Below are positions 1 to 6,577 of a stretch of 12,882 nucleotides of DNA, one piece after another (position 1 is the first letter of the stretch; each line of letters begins with the position of its first letter). Origin of the DNA: Korarchaeum sp964519515 (GTDB lineage Archaea; Korarchaeota; Korarchaeia; Korarchaeales; Korarchaeaceae); the NCBI GenBank assembly GCA_964519515.1, contig CAZFIJ010000067.1, positions 1-12,882 on the forward strand, read 5' to 3'. The notes beneath the pieces are model-generated. The model worked only from the letters and a program-made list of their open reading frames with translations. It did not search any database and was not told where the DNA came from. A program made the position numbers and the translations under genes.

Positions 1-428
1 GTGACTAACAGGGTCTCAGCAGCTGTAACGCCCCTCAGAGATCTCACAGTCTCATCTATCTCTGAGACGTGGTTCATATCCCTCGCGTGGAATATCGCGA
101 CTATGTTATATTTCCCAGTCAATTTGAAGACGTGCGTCGCCTCAGGCATACTCTTCAGCATATTGAAGACATTTTCAAGCTCCTCAGGCATTATCTGAAA
201 TAAAATTATCATCGAAAATGGGAAGCCAATTTTTCTAGGGTTCAAAAGCGTATAAAATCCGAGGATAACTCCCTTCTCGATTAACCTCCTCACTCTATAT
301 TTCACAGTGGCCTCAGGGATCCCGAGCTTCTTCGATATCTCTGAGTAAGGGATCCTAGAATCCTTCTGCATGAGCCTAAGTATCTTCATATCCAATTCAT
401 CGAGCTCGTCCTTACTCAAGCGGCCCAC
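1..428 (-). CDS. Lrp/AsnC-family transcriptional regulator (3' end outside window)
   Basis: Reading the minus strand from a GTG at 428 gives an open frame of 142 codons with no stop before the window edge, so the C-terminus is missing. Residues about 11-60 form the Lrp-type winged helix (LDMKILRLMQKDSRIPYSEI, then KKLGIPEATVKYRVRRLIEKGVI in one run), and residues about 70-142 look like the RAM ligand-binding domain, including a GKYNIV segment resembling the usual GxYDlv. An in-frame TAG lies two codons upstream of the GTG, so the only other start is a TTG at 419. A TATA box centred about 26 bases upstream of the GTG predicts a leaderless transcript beginning at that codon. Family members bind DNA as dimers or octamers and respond to amino acids. 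The ligand and targets cannot be read from the sequence. It follows the epimerase on the same strand but has its own promoter. Confidence 0.9.
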   Translation of the reverse strand, partial: MGRLSKDELDELDMKILRLMQKDSRIPYSEISKKLGIPEATVKYRVRRLIEKGVILGFYTLLNPRKIGFPFSMIILFQIMPEELENVFNMLKSMPEATHVFKLTGKYNIVAIFHARDMNHVSEIDETVRSLRGVTAAETLLV

Positions 429-450
429 GAGCTATCAACCTCGGATAAAA

Positions 451-457
451 CTATAAA
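451..457 (-). promoter_or_regulatory. TATA box of the Lrp-family gene
   Basis: The minus-strand TTTATAG lies about 26 bases upstream of the GTG at 428. That is the archaeal TATA-to-start distance, so transcription should begin at or next to the start codon. Confidence 0.55.
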
Positions 458-479
458 TTTGTCGTCTATCTCATGTCTC

Positions 480-510
480 ATAATGTGAAGGATAACTTCT
501 TTCACATAAT
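480..510. repeat. Imperfect inverted repeat between epimerase and Lrp gene
   Basis: TGTGAA (484-489) and TTCACA (501-506) are inverted around 11 bases. Outward extension gives one more pair, a mismatch and two further pairs. It lies downstream of the epimerase stop and upstream of the Lrp TATA box, so it could be an autoregulatory operator or an RNA hairpin at the end of the epimerase transcript. There is no clear T-run in the expected place for a terminator. Confidence 0.3.
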
Positions 511-534
511 CAATCCTGAGGGCGCGTTCATAGA

Positions 535-1455
535 TTACCCGATCTTCTTATACCATTCTATCGTTCTCTTAAGCCCCTCCTTTATACCTACCTCTGGGAC
601 CCATCCTATCGCCTCTCTAATAGCCTCTGCAGAAGCTCTACTCCTCCTGACATCCCCCTTCCTCGGAGGCTCATATATAGCTTCAGCTCTCACACCGAGC
701 AACTCCGATATGAGGGAGAGGAGCTCATTTATAGAGGTCTCGACACCAGTTCCCACATTGAAAACCCCCCTGACATTTGAAAATAAGCTCTTAACGTTAG
801 CTTTAGCCACATCAGTGACGTAGACGAAGTCCCTAGTCTGATTACCATCTCCGAATATCCTGACGGGCTCCCCTCTCAATAGAGATGTTATGAAGATGTG
901 AACTACCCCACTGTAGGGACCGCTCCTCATCCTCGGCCCGTAGACGTTGAAGTACCTGAGCGTGACGACGTCTATCCCGTACTCCTCCATGTAACTGATC
1001 GCGAGCTGCTCCCCCATGAGCTTAGATAACCCGTATAAGTTAGCTGGCTTGAGGGGATGGGATTCGTCTATCGGTAAGTAGTTGGGTTCGCCGTAAACCG
1101 CTACGCTAGATGCGTAAACGAACTTCTCCACATCGAGCTTCCTAGCTAACTCTAACATATTGAGAGTCCCGAGGAAGTTAGTCTCGAATGCGAGCTTAGG
1201 ATTCATTCTAGCTTCATCTATGCTGACTATAGCGGCTAAATGTATTATCCCTTCCACTTCCCCATCTATCCCTTCTGAAATCGCATTGAAGTCCCTTATA
1301 TCTACTTCAAGAGTTCTCAACTTCTCATCGCTCCTCAAGTTCTCTGGAGAGCCGCTATAGAAGTTATCGATGACGCAAACGTTCATGCGTCGCTCTAGTA
1401 ACTCATCTACAGTATGGCTCCCTATGAACCCAGCCCCTCCGCTGACGATTATCAT
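535..1455 (-). CDS. NAD-dependent epimerase/dehydratase, GalE-like (extended SDR)
   Basis: A 306-residue extended short-chain dehydrogenase, close to the usual size for UDP-sugar 4-epimerases. From the ATG start, GGAGFIGS at 6-13 is the Rossmann dinucleotide motif, DNFYSG at 30-35 follows strand 2 as in GalE proteins, HLAA is at 72-75, SSVAVYG at 116-122 holds the catalytic Ser, and YGLSK at 141-145 gives the catalytic Tyr and Lys. Further on, a GDGNQTRDFVYVTDVAKA segment is typical of archaeal GalE/WcaG proteins. Likely role: interconversion of UDP-glucose and UDP-galactose or related nucleotide sugars for glycan or glycolipid synthesis. Substrate specificity cannot be fixed from motifs. A TTG two codons upstream (1461) is an alternative start. 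The ATG is preferred because the TATA box puts transcription initiation at about 1456, a leaderless arrangement. Its own promoter separates it from the upstream CODH operon. Confidence 0.9.
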   Translation of the reverse strand: MIIVSGGAGFIGSHTVDELLERRMNVCVIDNFYSGSPENLRSDEKLRTLEVDIRDFNAISEGIDGEVEGIIHLAAIVSIDEARMNPKLAFETNFLGTLNMLELARKLDVEKFVYASSVAVYGEPNYLPIDESHPLKPANLYGLSKLMGEQLAISYMEEYGIDVVTLRYFNVYGPRMRSGPYSGVVHIFITSLLRGEPVRIFGDGNQTRDFVYVTDVAKANVKSLFSNVRGVFNVGTGVETSINELLSLISELLGVRAEAIYEPPRKGDVRRSRASAEAIREAIGWVPEVGIKEGLKRTIEWYKKIG

Positions 1456-1477
1456 CTTCAACCCGAGAGAGTGTGTC

Positions 1478-1488
1478 TTATAAAAAGG
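1478..1488 (-). promoter_or_regulatory. TATA box of the GalE-like gene
   Basis: Minus-strand CCTTTTTATAA is centred about 26-28 bases upstream of the ATG at 1455. It is a strong archaeal TATA element consistent with a leaderless mRNA. The T-rich stretch might also help terminate the operon upstream. Confidence 0.6.
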
Positions 1489-1524
1489 CTCTAGGGTGCT
1501 GCGACTCTCAGGACGGGCTATCGG

Positions 1525-1540
1525 TATAATTAAATAAAAA
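1525..1540 (-). terminator. T-rich terminator after the CODH-Hdr operon
   Basis: Eleven bases past the cooT stop, the minus strand reads TTTTTATTTAATTATA, directly after a GC-rich stretch (GGCCCCGATCC). Archaeal RNA polymerase terminates on T-rich non-template tracts without needing a hairpin. The position, between the last operon gene and the next promoter, supports this reading. Confidence 0.5.
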
Positions 1541-1551
1541 GGATCGGGGCC

Positions 1552-1740
1552 TCAGATAACTACCTTCACTAAGTGCCTCACCATATCGATTCTAATCTCC
1601 TTCACATCCTCTATCTCCTTCATTTCGCCCATCTCATTGTAGATTACCAGCTTCCCATCTTTAATCGAGAGGGAGATGACGTCCTCCATCAACAACTTCT
1701 CGGAGGAACCTTCTATAATGTAAACCTCACTCTCACACAC
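1552..1740 (-). CDS. cooT: CooT-family nickel-binding CODH maturation protein
   Basis: A 62-residue protein beginning Met-Cys-Glu-Ser-Glu-Val-Tyr. The pattern MCxxxVY, then a short acidic beta-rich domain (EDV...IKDGKLVIYNEMGEMKEI) and a basic/hydrophobic C-terminus, matches the CooT family, once labelled predicted RNA-binding proteins. CooT of Rhodospirillum rubrum is a small dimer that binds nickel through its N-terminal Cys2 and serves CODH maturation. The frame can be opened further upstream to 1785, but that start would bury the cysteine at residue 17 and overlap hdrB by 41 bases. The GTG at 1740 has a near-perfect GGAGGTGA site four bases upstream, gives the family length and places Cys at position 2. 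It is the last gene of the operon, four bases after the hdrB stop. Its presence at the far end from cooFSC supports one functional unit. Confidence 0.82.
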   Translation of the reverse strand: MCESEVYIIEGSSEKLLMEDVISLSIKDGKLVIYNEMGEMKEIEDVKEIRIDMVRHLVKVVI

Positions 1741-1744
1741 TATC

Positions 1745-1752
1745 TCACCTCC
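1745..1752 (-). promoter_or_regulatory. Shine-Dalgarno site fixing the cooT start
   Basis: Minus-strand GGAGGTGA is followed by GATA and then the GTG at 1740. The hdrB stop TGA (1747-1745) is embedded in this site, so termination of hdrB brings the ribosome straight onto the cooT start. The site decides in favour of the short 62-residue CooT. Confidence 0.7.
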
Positions 1753-2494
1753 CGAATCCTTTCCTAGGGGGATTGAATAGTTCATCCAGCCCTAAGTCAT
1801 CCGGGGGCATCCCCATGGAGTAAGCCAGTATCTGAGTGAAGTGAAGGATCGGCAGCCTAGATGTGTAGAAGTCCAGCATGAAGTGACAGAGGTTGCACAT
1901 AGTGGCTATGGCTTCAGCCCCTTTATCCTCAGCAGATCTCACCACATCCCTCGCCATCTTTATAGCTAGATCCGGCTCCCTGAGGGCTATCGGTCCACCG
2001 CAACACTTAGTTCTCATTGGGAAATCTACAGGCCGAGCTCCAGTGAGCGATAAAATGTCCTCGAGCGCTCTGGGATCCTCGGGATCGTCTATAGCTAGTC
2101 CCCTAGGTCTAAGAGCTTGACATCCGTAGTAAGCCGCGACCTTGAGATCGACTTCCCTCACTATCTTTCCAGCTATCTCCTCTAAACCAATCTCCCTGAA
2201 CAGGAAATCGACTAAGTGAGTCGCAGAACCACCGCTCCTGTTTATCGTGTTGTAACAACCGCTGCATCCAGTTATGACCCTCCCGCTGGCTTCCCTATTT
2301 ATTATCTTAGCGAGCCCCTTGGTGAACTCCCAACTGTAGAGCTCACCCTCTAATGTACCGCAGCACGGTAGATCATCGAGCAGCTTGAAGTCCACCCCTA
2401 ACTTCTCTAGAACGAAGAGCGCCGTCTTTAAATACGCTCTCTCAGTGGTCTTAGCTGAGCACCCAGGATAGTAAGCCTCAACTCTTCCTCGCAA
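1745..2494 (-). CDS. hdrB: Heterodisulfide reductase subunit B (two CCG domains)
   Basis: A 249-residue HdrB-type protein. Two complete cysteine-rich CCG domains are visible: Cys12, Cys44-Cys45, Cys77 and Cys80, then Cys125, Cys164-Cys165, Cys200 and Cys203. In methanogen HdrB these ten cysteines hold two non-cubane [4Fe-4S] clusters that cleave the CoM-S-S-CoB disulfide, so the active site appears intact. The natural disulfide here is unknown, since nothing in the window indicates methanogenesis. The protein is shorter than methanogen HdrB (about 290 residues), mainly between and after the CCG domains. The start is a TTG, the only usable start before the YYPGC motif, with GGAGGTGA six bases upstream. 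The gene overlaps the end of hdrC by 17 bases. HdrB is expected to be soluble and to receive electrons from HdrC. Confidence 0.92.
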   Translation of the reverse strand: MRGRVEAYYPGCSAKTTERAYLKTALFVLEKLGVDFKLLDDLPCCGTLEGELYSWEFTKGLAKIINREASGRVITGCSGCYNTINRSGGSATHLVDFLFREIGLEEIAGKIVREVDLKVAAYYGCQALRPRGLAIDDPEDPRALEDILSLTGARPVDFPMRTKCCGGPIALREPDLAIKMARDVVRSAEDKGAEAIATMCNLCHFMLDFYTSRLPILHFTQILAYSMGMPPDDLGLDELFNPPRKGFGR

Positions 2495-2963
2495 CTTCCC
2501 TCACCTCCTCTAAGAGCTCCCTCCTGACCTTCCCTCTCTCGAAGAGGATAGGGGCAGCTTTAAGGCCCTTCAGGCCAGCGTATTTGGAGAGGGAGACTCC
2601 TAAGGCCTTCAGGGCGAATGTAGCTGGATTCAGAAAGCCCTTGTCAGTTATCTCATCTAAGAACATCTTCTCGAATCTCCCAGGGCCGTACCTCTTCACA
2701 GCTATGTTTGACAGTGCAGTAGCTATATCCGGGAAGCTCAAGCCCTGAGGACATCTGACGGAGCAGAGGAAACAGTGGAGGCAGAGCTCGTAAATCCTAG
2801 ATTTGAGGACGTCTTCCATCCCCAATTGAATGGAATGTATCAGCTTAGCTGGGGAGAAGCCCTTGTATCCAGCCATCTGACAGGATGATGAGCATTCCCC
2901 ACATTGAAAGCATAACATGACGTCCTGCCCGGAGATCGCTTTTATATCGCTCCTGAGGTTCAT
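2478..2963 (-). CDS. hdrC: Heterodisulfide reductase subunit C (2x[4Fe-4S])
   Basis: A 161-residue iron-sulfur protein with two classical cluster motifs: CFQCGECSSSC (Cys18, 21, 24, 28) and CLHCFLCSVRCP (Cys61, 64, 67, 71). The remainder is helical, as in HdrC proteins. HdrC carries electrons from HdrA to the HdrB active site in the soluble HdrABC complex. No membrane helix is present, so it is not the membrane HdrE/DsrM type. The ATG overlaps the stop of the upstream MvhD-like gene in an ATGA arrangement, and GGGTGAGG lies just before it. A glycolate-oxidase GlcF-like or succinate-dehydrogenase-like iron-sulfur subunit is less likely given hdrB immediately downstream and hdrA upstream. Confidence 0.92.
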   Translation of the reverse strand: MNLRSDIKAISGQDVMLCFQCGECSSSCQMAGYKGFSPAKLIHSIQLGMEDVLKSRIYELCLHCFLCSVRCPQGLSFPDIATALSNIAVKRYGPGRFEKMFLDEITDKGFLNPATFALKALGVSLSKYAGLKGLKAAPILFERGKVRRELLEEVREVARKS

Positions 2964-3841
2964 GTCCTCACCCTACCGAAGGATAGAGCTTTAGCAGATA
3001 GCACTTCCTTGCAACTCGGGCATATTTTAGGAGAGTCAGCTTTCTTCAACTCCCCCTCTGTCGCGAAATAGTTTCCGCAGACTTCGCAAGCGACGAGAGG
3101 GATCTTGGTCCCCTCACTCCAATCGGAGAGCAATTGAGACACTCTCAGACCTCCCAGCCTCAGGGAGGACTCACCACTCTCTTCACATGCCTTGACACAA
3201 TCCCCGCATGCTGTACACTTAGCTGTATTCAATAGGATCCTCCTGAACCCATCAGAATCCTCTATCCTGAGGGCATCACGCTCACAAGCTTCGACGCAAG
3301 CACCGCAACCGATACAACTCTCATCGTAAACTGGTGCCTTGAAGCCAGGTATCTCGGGGAGTGGGATATCCTTGAACTCTTTAGCTATAGCTCTGAGGGC
3401 CTCGACGAGGTTCCCCCTCTTCCCCAGCCTTATCCTACCGATCTCGCCCCTGCGGGGGAGAGGGCCGAGCCTCTTCACCCTCTCACTCATCTCATCCGCA
3501 GCTTTCACGAACTTATGCGGTTCTGAGGATGCCATGAAGAACATCTCAACTCTCTCAGGTTCAACTCCAACGGCCTCGAGCAACTGCTTCACGAAAGCCA
3601 CTCTACTCTCGGCTTTCAGGTTCCCATCTACGTAATGGCACTCCCCCTTCCTGCAGCCAGCCACGAAAGCAGCATCAGCCCCTCTAGCTAGAGCGTAGAC
3701 GAGCCAGGATGGGTCGAAGGTACCGGAGCAAGGTATCCTTATCACTAGTACATTAGCTGGGTGCTTCCTATGGGTACTACCAGCTAGATCAGCTGCAGCA
3801 TAAGCGCACTCATTACAACAGAAACCGATCACGTAACTCAT
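2960..3841 (-). CDS. mvhD: MvhD/FlpD-like Hdr adaptor fused to 2x[4Fe-4S] ferredoxin and zinc-ribbon domains
   Basis: A 293-residue protein in three parts. Residues 1 to about 130 are an MvhD/FlpD domain: CCNEC at 8-12, PCSG with Cys38, and GCRKGECHY with Cys63 and Cys68. These are the positions expected to hold its [2Fe-2S] cluster. Residues 172-220 hold two [4Fe-4S] motifs: CIGCGACVEAC (176-186) and CTACGDCVKAC (209-219). The tail has paired CEVC (252-255) and CPSC (274-277), a rubredoxin/zinc-ribbon-like site. MvhD normally links HdrA to hydrogenase MvhAG or to formate dehydrogenase. Here the extra clusters make it the obvious wire between CooS/CooF and HdrA. The frame stays open 64 codons further into hdrA, but the ATG at 3841 has GGAGGTGGTC two bases upstream, overlaps the hdrA stop as ATGA, and starts the domain exactly. 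Confidence 0.88.
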   Translation of the reverse strand: MSYVIGFCCNECAYAAADLAGSTHRKHPANVLVIRIPCSGTFDPSWLVYALARGADAAFVAGCRKGECHYVDGNLKAESRVAFVKQLLEAVGVEPERVEMFFMASSEPHKFVKAADEMSERVKRLGPLPRRGEIGRIRLGKRGNLVEALRAIAKEFKDIPLPEIPGFKAPVYDESCIGCGACVEACERDALRIEDSDGFRRILLNTAKCTACGDCVKACEESGESSLRLGGLRVSQLLSDWSEGTKIPLVACEVCGNYFATEGELKKADSPKICPSCKEVLSAKALSFGRVRT

Positions 3842-5784
3842 GCGACCACCTCCAGTAGGCCATCTATCTGGTTGAGGATCTGACCGTGATCGTAGAGCCT
3901 CCTCTCTATAGCTCCAGTCGGGCAGGCCCCTTGACAAGTGCCGCATCCCATACAAGCGAGCGGGAGCACTCTGGCCTTCCCCTCCTCGAGCACTATAGCT
4001 GAGAAGGGGCACTCCTCGACGCAAGCCCCACAACCCGTGCAGAGCTCTGGATCTACTTTAGCCTTCTCCCCTGTCACTAAGACCTTCCCCACCATCAAGA
4101 TCCTAGCAGCTTCACTAGCTGCCGCTTTAGCTTGTGTTACGGAATCTGGGATGTCCTTAGGTCCTTGGGCAGCACCGCATATGAATATACCCGGCCTAGA
4201 TGTCTGAACGGGCTTCAGTTTAGGATGTAACTCTTGCAGGAATCCGTAGAGGTCCCTGGGTATGTTCAACACCTTCGAGATAGAGATAGTCCCCTCGGAA
4301 GGGCTGAGGCCAGCCGCCAGGACCACCATATCGACCTCCAGCCTCAATTTCTCACCTAGCATCTCATCGTATATCTCCGTCACGAGTTTATCGCCCTCTC
4401 TCCTCACCTCACCGGGCTTCCCCCTGATGAAGATGACTCCCTCCTCCCTCACTCTAGTGTACATCTCCTCGAAACCCTTCTTGGGGGTCCTCATGTCTAT
4501 ATAGGCCACGTAGACCTTTGTCTCTGGGTACTCCATCTTGATTATCTCAGCGTGCTTCAGCGTGATCATGCAGCAGACGTTAGAGCAGTAAGGGTTGTTG
4601 TTGACATCTCTGCTCCCAGCGCATTGCACGAAGAGGATGCTCTCAGGGATCTTGCCATCAGACGGTCTCTTCAAGTGGCCTCCGGTCGGACCGTTGACAT
4701 TTATGAGGCTCTCGAAACCGAAATGAGTTATCACGTCAGGTATCTTCCCATAACCGTAGTTCTTGAGGTTGCTGGCATCGTACTCATTAGCGCCAGTCGC
4801 TACTATTATAGCCCCCACTCTGAGCTCGAACTCCCCATCGCTCTCAGTCAGATCCACGGCTTTAGCTGGGCAGACCTCTTCGCACTTCCTACAACTCCCG
4901 TCCTTGAAGAATAGGCAGTTCTCCCTATCTATGACGTAAGCCCTGGGGACGGACTGGGGGAAGGGTATGTAAGCAGCTCTCCTCTTCCCCAAATTGGCGT
5001 ACCACTCATTCGGAACCTCCACAGGGCAAGATTCCGCGCATATACCACAAGCCACGCATTTATCTTGATCTACGTACCTAGCTCTCTTCTTGACCCTGAC
5101 CTTGAAGTCGCCAACGGACCCGCTGACTTCCGTGACCTCGCACATCGTGTGGATCGTTATGTTAGGGTGATGCTCAGCTTCCGCCATCATGGGGGTGAGT
5201 ATGCAGAGCGAACAGTCGCCCGTAGGGAACACTCTATCTAATAGAGCCATCCTCCCACCTATCGTAGGCGATCTCTCGATCATATGGACTCTTATCCCTT
5301 TCTCAGCTAGATCGAGCGCTGCAGCTATTCCAGCTACGCCTCCACCTATCACGAGAGCCTCTCTGTTCACTCTGAACTCCTCGGTCTCCACGGGCTCGGC
5401 CTCTAGGACTCTCTCTACAGCCGCCCAAGTGTAAGCTATAGCCTTCTTAGTGGCTTCCTCTGGATCTTCAGTCGACCAAGAGACGAGCTCCCTTATGTTA
5501 GCCTGCTCGTAATACCCGAAGTTCAAGCCAGCTTCCTCTACTGCTTCTCTGAATAGGGGTTCGTGGAGTTTGGGGCTGCAAGCGGCCACGACGACTCTAT
5601 CGACCTTCCCAGCCCTTATATCCCTCTTTATCAATTCCTGGCCGAAGCTACTGCACATGAAGAAGTAATGCCTAGATACCGTGACCTGAGGGTGTTTCTT
5701 CAACTCAGCAGCCACTCTCTGAACATCTACCTTCCCGGCTATATTCTTACCACAATGGCAGACGTAGACCCCGACCTTAGGCAT
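3838..5784 (-). CDS. hdrA: Heterodisulfide reductase subunit A (FAD, multiple [4Fe-4S], electron-bifurcating type)
   Basis: A 648-residue full-length HdrA. An N-terminal CHCG segment (Cys9, Cys11) starts the N-terminal iron-sulfur domain. GGGVAG at about 147-152 is the FAD dinucleotide fold. Cluster motifs follow at Cys243, 246, 249, 253 and at Cys290, 298, 301, 305. Cys388 with Cys400, 404 and 405 matches the spacing of the unusual HdrA cluster beside the FAD, with Lys410 at the place of the lysine near FAD N5. The C-terminal ferredoxin domain has CTGCGACVEEC (582-592) and CMGCGTCQGAC (611-621). In methanogens this subunit splits electron pairs between ferredoxin and the heterodisulfide. A GTG three codons upstream (5793) overlaps the cooC stop. 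The ATG at 5784 is preferred because GGGTGATC sits three bases before it. Residue comparisons are from memory of the methanogen structure. Confidence 0.93.
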   Translation of the reverse strand: MPKVGVYVCHCGKNIAGKVDVQRVAAELKKHPQVTVSRHYFFMCSSFGQELIKRDIRAGKVDRVVVAACSPKLHEPLFREAVEEAGLNFGYYEQANIRELVSWSTEDPEEATKKAIAYTWAAVERVLEAEPVETEEFRVNREALVIGGGVAGIAAALDLAEKGIRVHMIERSPTIGGRMALLDRVFPTGDCSLCILTPMMAEAEHHPNITIHTMCEVTEVSGSVGDFKVRVKKRARYVDQDKCVACGICAESCPVEVPNEWYANLGKRRAAYIPFPQSVPRAYVIDRENCLFFKDGSCRKCEEVCPAKAVDLTESDGEFELRVGAIIVATGANEYDASNLKNYGYGKIPDVITHFGFESLINVNGPTGGHLKRPSDGKIPESILFVQCAGSRDVNNNPYCSNVCCMITLKHAEIIKMEYPETKVYVAYIDMRTPKKGFEEMYTRVREEGVIFIRGKPGEVRREGDKLVTEIYDEMLGEKLRLEVDMVVLAAGLSPSEGTISISKVLNIPRDLYGFLQELHPKLKPVQTSRPGIFICGAAQGPKDIPDSVTQAKAAASEAARILMVGKVLVTGEKAKVDPELCTGCGACVEECPFSAIVLEEGKARVLPLACMGCGTCQGACPTGAIERRLYDHGQILNQIDGLLEVVA

Positions 5785-5787
5785 AGA

Positions 5788-5795
5788 GATCACCC
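5788..5795 (-). promoter_or_regulatory. Shine-Dalgarno site favouring the hdrA ATG
   Basis: Minus-strand GGGTGATC lies three bases before the ATG at 5784. It contains the cooC stop TGA and would be partly consumed by the alternative GTG at 5793, so it supports the shorter HdrA. Confidence 0.55.
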
Positions 5796-6572
5796 GAAAA
5801 TCATCTCGAAGGCTGATCTAAAGGCTTGGATAGCTGGAGAGGACTCATCCAATTCCCTCAGGCTCCTCCCCTCGATCTCGGCCTTTATCAAGGAATGATC
5901 GTATGGGATGAAGAAGTGCCTAGCGTCTAGGGCTTCAGATATCCTCAGCCTCTCGCTCTCATCACCGGAGAACTTATTGACTATGTAAGTCACTTCCCTT
6001 ATCCCCAGCTCCCTCCCCATCTTGACTATCCTCTTAGCTATCTCCAGGGACTTCTGAGTGGGCTCAGTGACGCAGAGCATGTGATCGAACCTCTCAGCTA
6101 GCCCCCTACCGAAAACTTCGGCTCCGGCCTCTGAGTCAACTATGATCACGTCACGCTCCTCCATCAATATGTGAGAGATCAACGCCTTCCCTAAGGATAT
6201 AGCGGGGCAGAGGCAGCCCTGCTTAGCTGAATCTATACTACCCACTACCAAGAGGCTCAAGTTATCGCTCAATCTCACCCCATATCTATCCACGATATCA
6301 TCGACCTTGGGATTGAGCCTGAAGAGGAGGCCCCAACTCTCGCCGGGCCTCGCCCCCGTCCTCTCCTCGATGAGGGATTCGTCCTTGACTATAGGCACTA
6401 TCTTACTCTCCACTTCCCTAGGTAGGCCTAGGGAGAGAGCTAAATTAGGCACTGAGTCAGTGTCTAAAGCTAGGACCCTCCTCCCCCTAGATGAGAGAAA
6501 AAATGAGAGTAGTGAGGCTACAGTTGTCTTCCCAACTCCTCCCTTCCCGGCCACTATGACCTTAAGTCCCAT
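5790..6572 (-). CDS. cooC: CooC-type nickel-insertion ATPase
   Basis: A 260-residue P-loop ATPase of the MinD/NifH-like class. GKGGVGKT at 9-16 is the deviant Walker A with its signature lysine, ALDTDS at 35-40 is switch I, and VDSEAG at 145-150 is switch II. QGCLC at 118-122 supplies the CxC pair that in CooC binds nickel or zinc at the dimer interface. CooC uses ATP to load nickel into the C-cluster of CooS. The gene lies directly after cooS and overlaps its stop if the GTG at 6581 is used (263 residues). The ATG at 6572 gives the usual family N-terminus, with a weak GAGTGACC site before it as in neighbouring genes, so both starts remain possible. The CxC motif and the CooS neighbour distinguish it from ParA or NifH proteins. 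Confidence 0.93.
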   Translation of the reverse strand: MGLKVIVAGKGGVGKTTVASLLSFFLSSRGRRVLALDTDSVPNLALSLGLPREVESKIVPIVKDESLIEERTGARPGESWGLLFRLNPKVDDIVDRYGVRLSDNLSLLVVGSIDSAKQGCLCPAISLGKALISHILMEERDVIIVDSEAGAEVFGRGLAERFDHMLCVTEPTQKSLEIAKRIVKMGRELGIREVTYIVNKFSGDESERLRISEALDARHFFIPYDHSLIKAEIEGRSLRELDESSPAIQAFRSAFEMIFG

Positions 6573-6577
6573 AAAGG

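Noticed and set aside
473..823. 116-residue plus-strand ORF
   Set aside because: It is antisense to the GalE-like gene, which has full motif support, and shows no recognisable protein features.
3842..4033. 64-residue N-terminal extension of the MvhD-like protein
   Set aside because: It lies wholly inside hdrA in another frame, has no domain resemblance, and the ATG at 3841 has a strong SD site and begins the domain.
4552..4914. 120-residue plus-strand ORF
   Set aside because: It is antisense to hdrA, with composition explained by the opposite-strand codons.
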